From JAZTZP01 sp045637525 (GTDB lineage Bacteria; Bacillota; Clostridia; UBA1381): a stretch of DNA of 6,293 nt. The notes under the pieces are model-generated. The model did not search any database. It was given only the letters and a program-made list of their open reading frames with translations, and had not been told where the DNA came from. Of this stretch, positions 6,279-6,293 are shown in pieces. The position numbers were made by a program, and so were the translations under genes. How positions within the stretch are numbered: the stretch's first letter is position 1; every line of letters starts with the position of its first letter. The stretch covers positions 1-6,293 of the forward strand of contig JAZTZP010000165.1 in the NCBI GenBank assembly GCA_045637525.1, given 5' to 3'.

Positions 6279-6293
6279 AAACCCCTTAGCAAA

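Larger units (their letters stand above)
5984..6293. other. Gene-free, repeat-rich intergenic stretch
   Basis: No coding region is credible here. An open frame from 6020 to 6289 exists on the plus strand but runs straight through three separate hairpin elements, lacks a ribosome binding site, and yields low-complexity residues. What the stretch holds is the repeat and hairpin series listed separately, joined by AT-rich DNA at about 6152-6210. Confidence 0.7.

Noticed and set aside
6020..6289. Plus-strand open frame of 89 codons
   Set aside because: It begins without a ribosome binding site and crosses the double-hairpin element, the third repeat copy and the right-edge hairpins. Its residues (PPLPKGRG, ACGGG) are just translated repeat.

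Overview
The window looks like a chromosomal segment from a strictly anaerobic, moderately AT-rich member of the Clostridia, plausibly a gut Oscillospirales or Ruminococcaceae-type bacterium. This rests on the strong AGGAGG-type ribosome binding sites, the ferredoxin-linked 2-ketoacid oxidoreductase (indolepyruvate type), and the style of the intergenic hairpin repeats. The taxon is an inference, since no rRNA or marker gene is present.

Layout, left to right. Positions 1-104 hold a tandem array of four small hairpins of different sequence, each followed directly by the same 7-mer, ATTTCAC. A larger 17-bp perfect hairpin (106-142) follows and lies inside the 3' end of a minus-strand YihY/BrkB-family membrane protein gene (101-928). 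Next comes a minus-strand two-gene operon, iorA-iorB (3375 to 1065), encoding both subunits of indolepyruvate ferredoxin oxidoreductase. It has a good promoter (3419-3447) and a clear intrinsic terminator (1009-1051). A second good promoter (3487-3515) points the other way and drives two plus-strand genes. These are a zinc-ribbon, single-pass membrane protein with a Pro/Thr-rich stalk (3554-4336) and a 541-residue protein with three N-terminal membrane segments and a large predicted extracytoplasmic part (4358-5983). The last 310 bases (5984-6293) hold no credible gene but are packed with hairpins and repeats.

How the parts fit. IorA and IorB form one enzyme that oxidatively decarboxylates aryl pyruvates to aryl-acetyl-CoA and reduces ferredoxin. 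The two plus-strand genes probably form an envelope-related pair of unknown role. The BrkB-like gene is probably a separate transcription unit because the iorB terminator lies before it.

The most unusual content is the repeat material. A 25-base sequence occurs identically at 107-131 and 5981-6005, with a partial third copy at 6115-6128. At the left edge the repeats supply the last 13 codons and the stop codon of the BrkB-like gene. At the right edge the repeat supplies the stop codon of the 541-residue protein.
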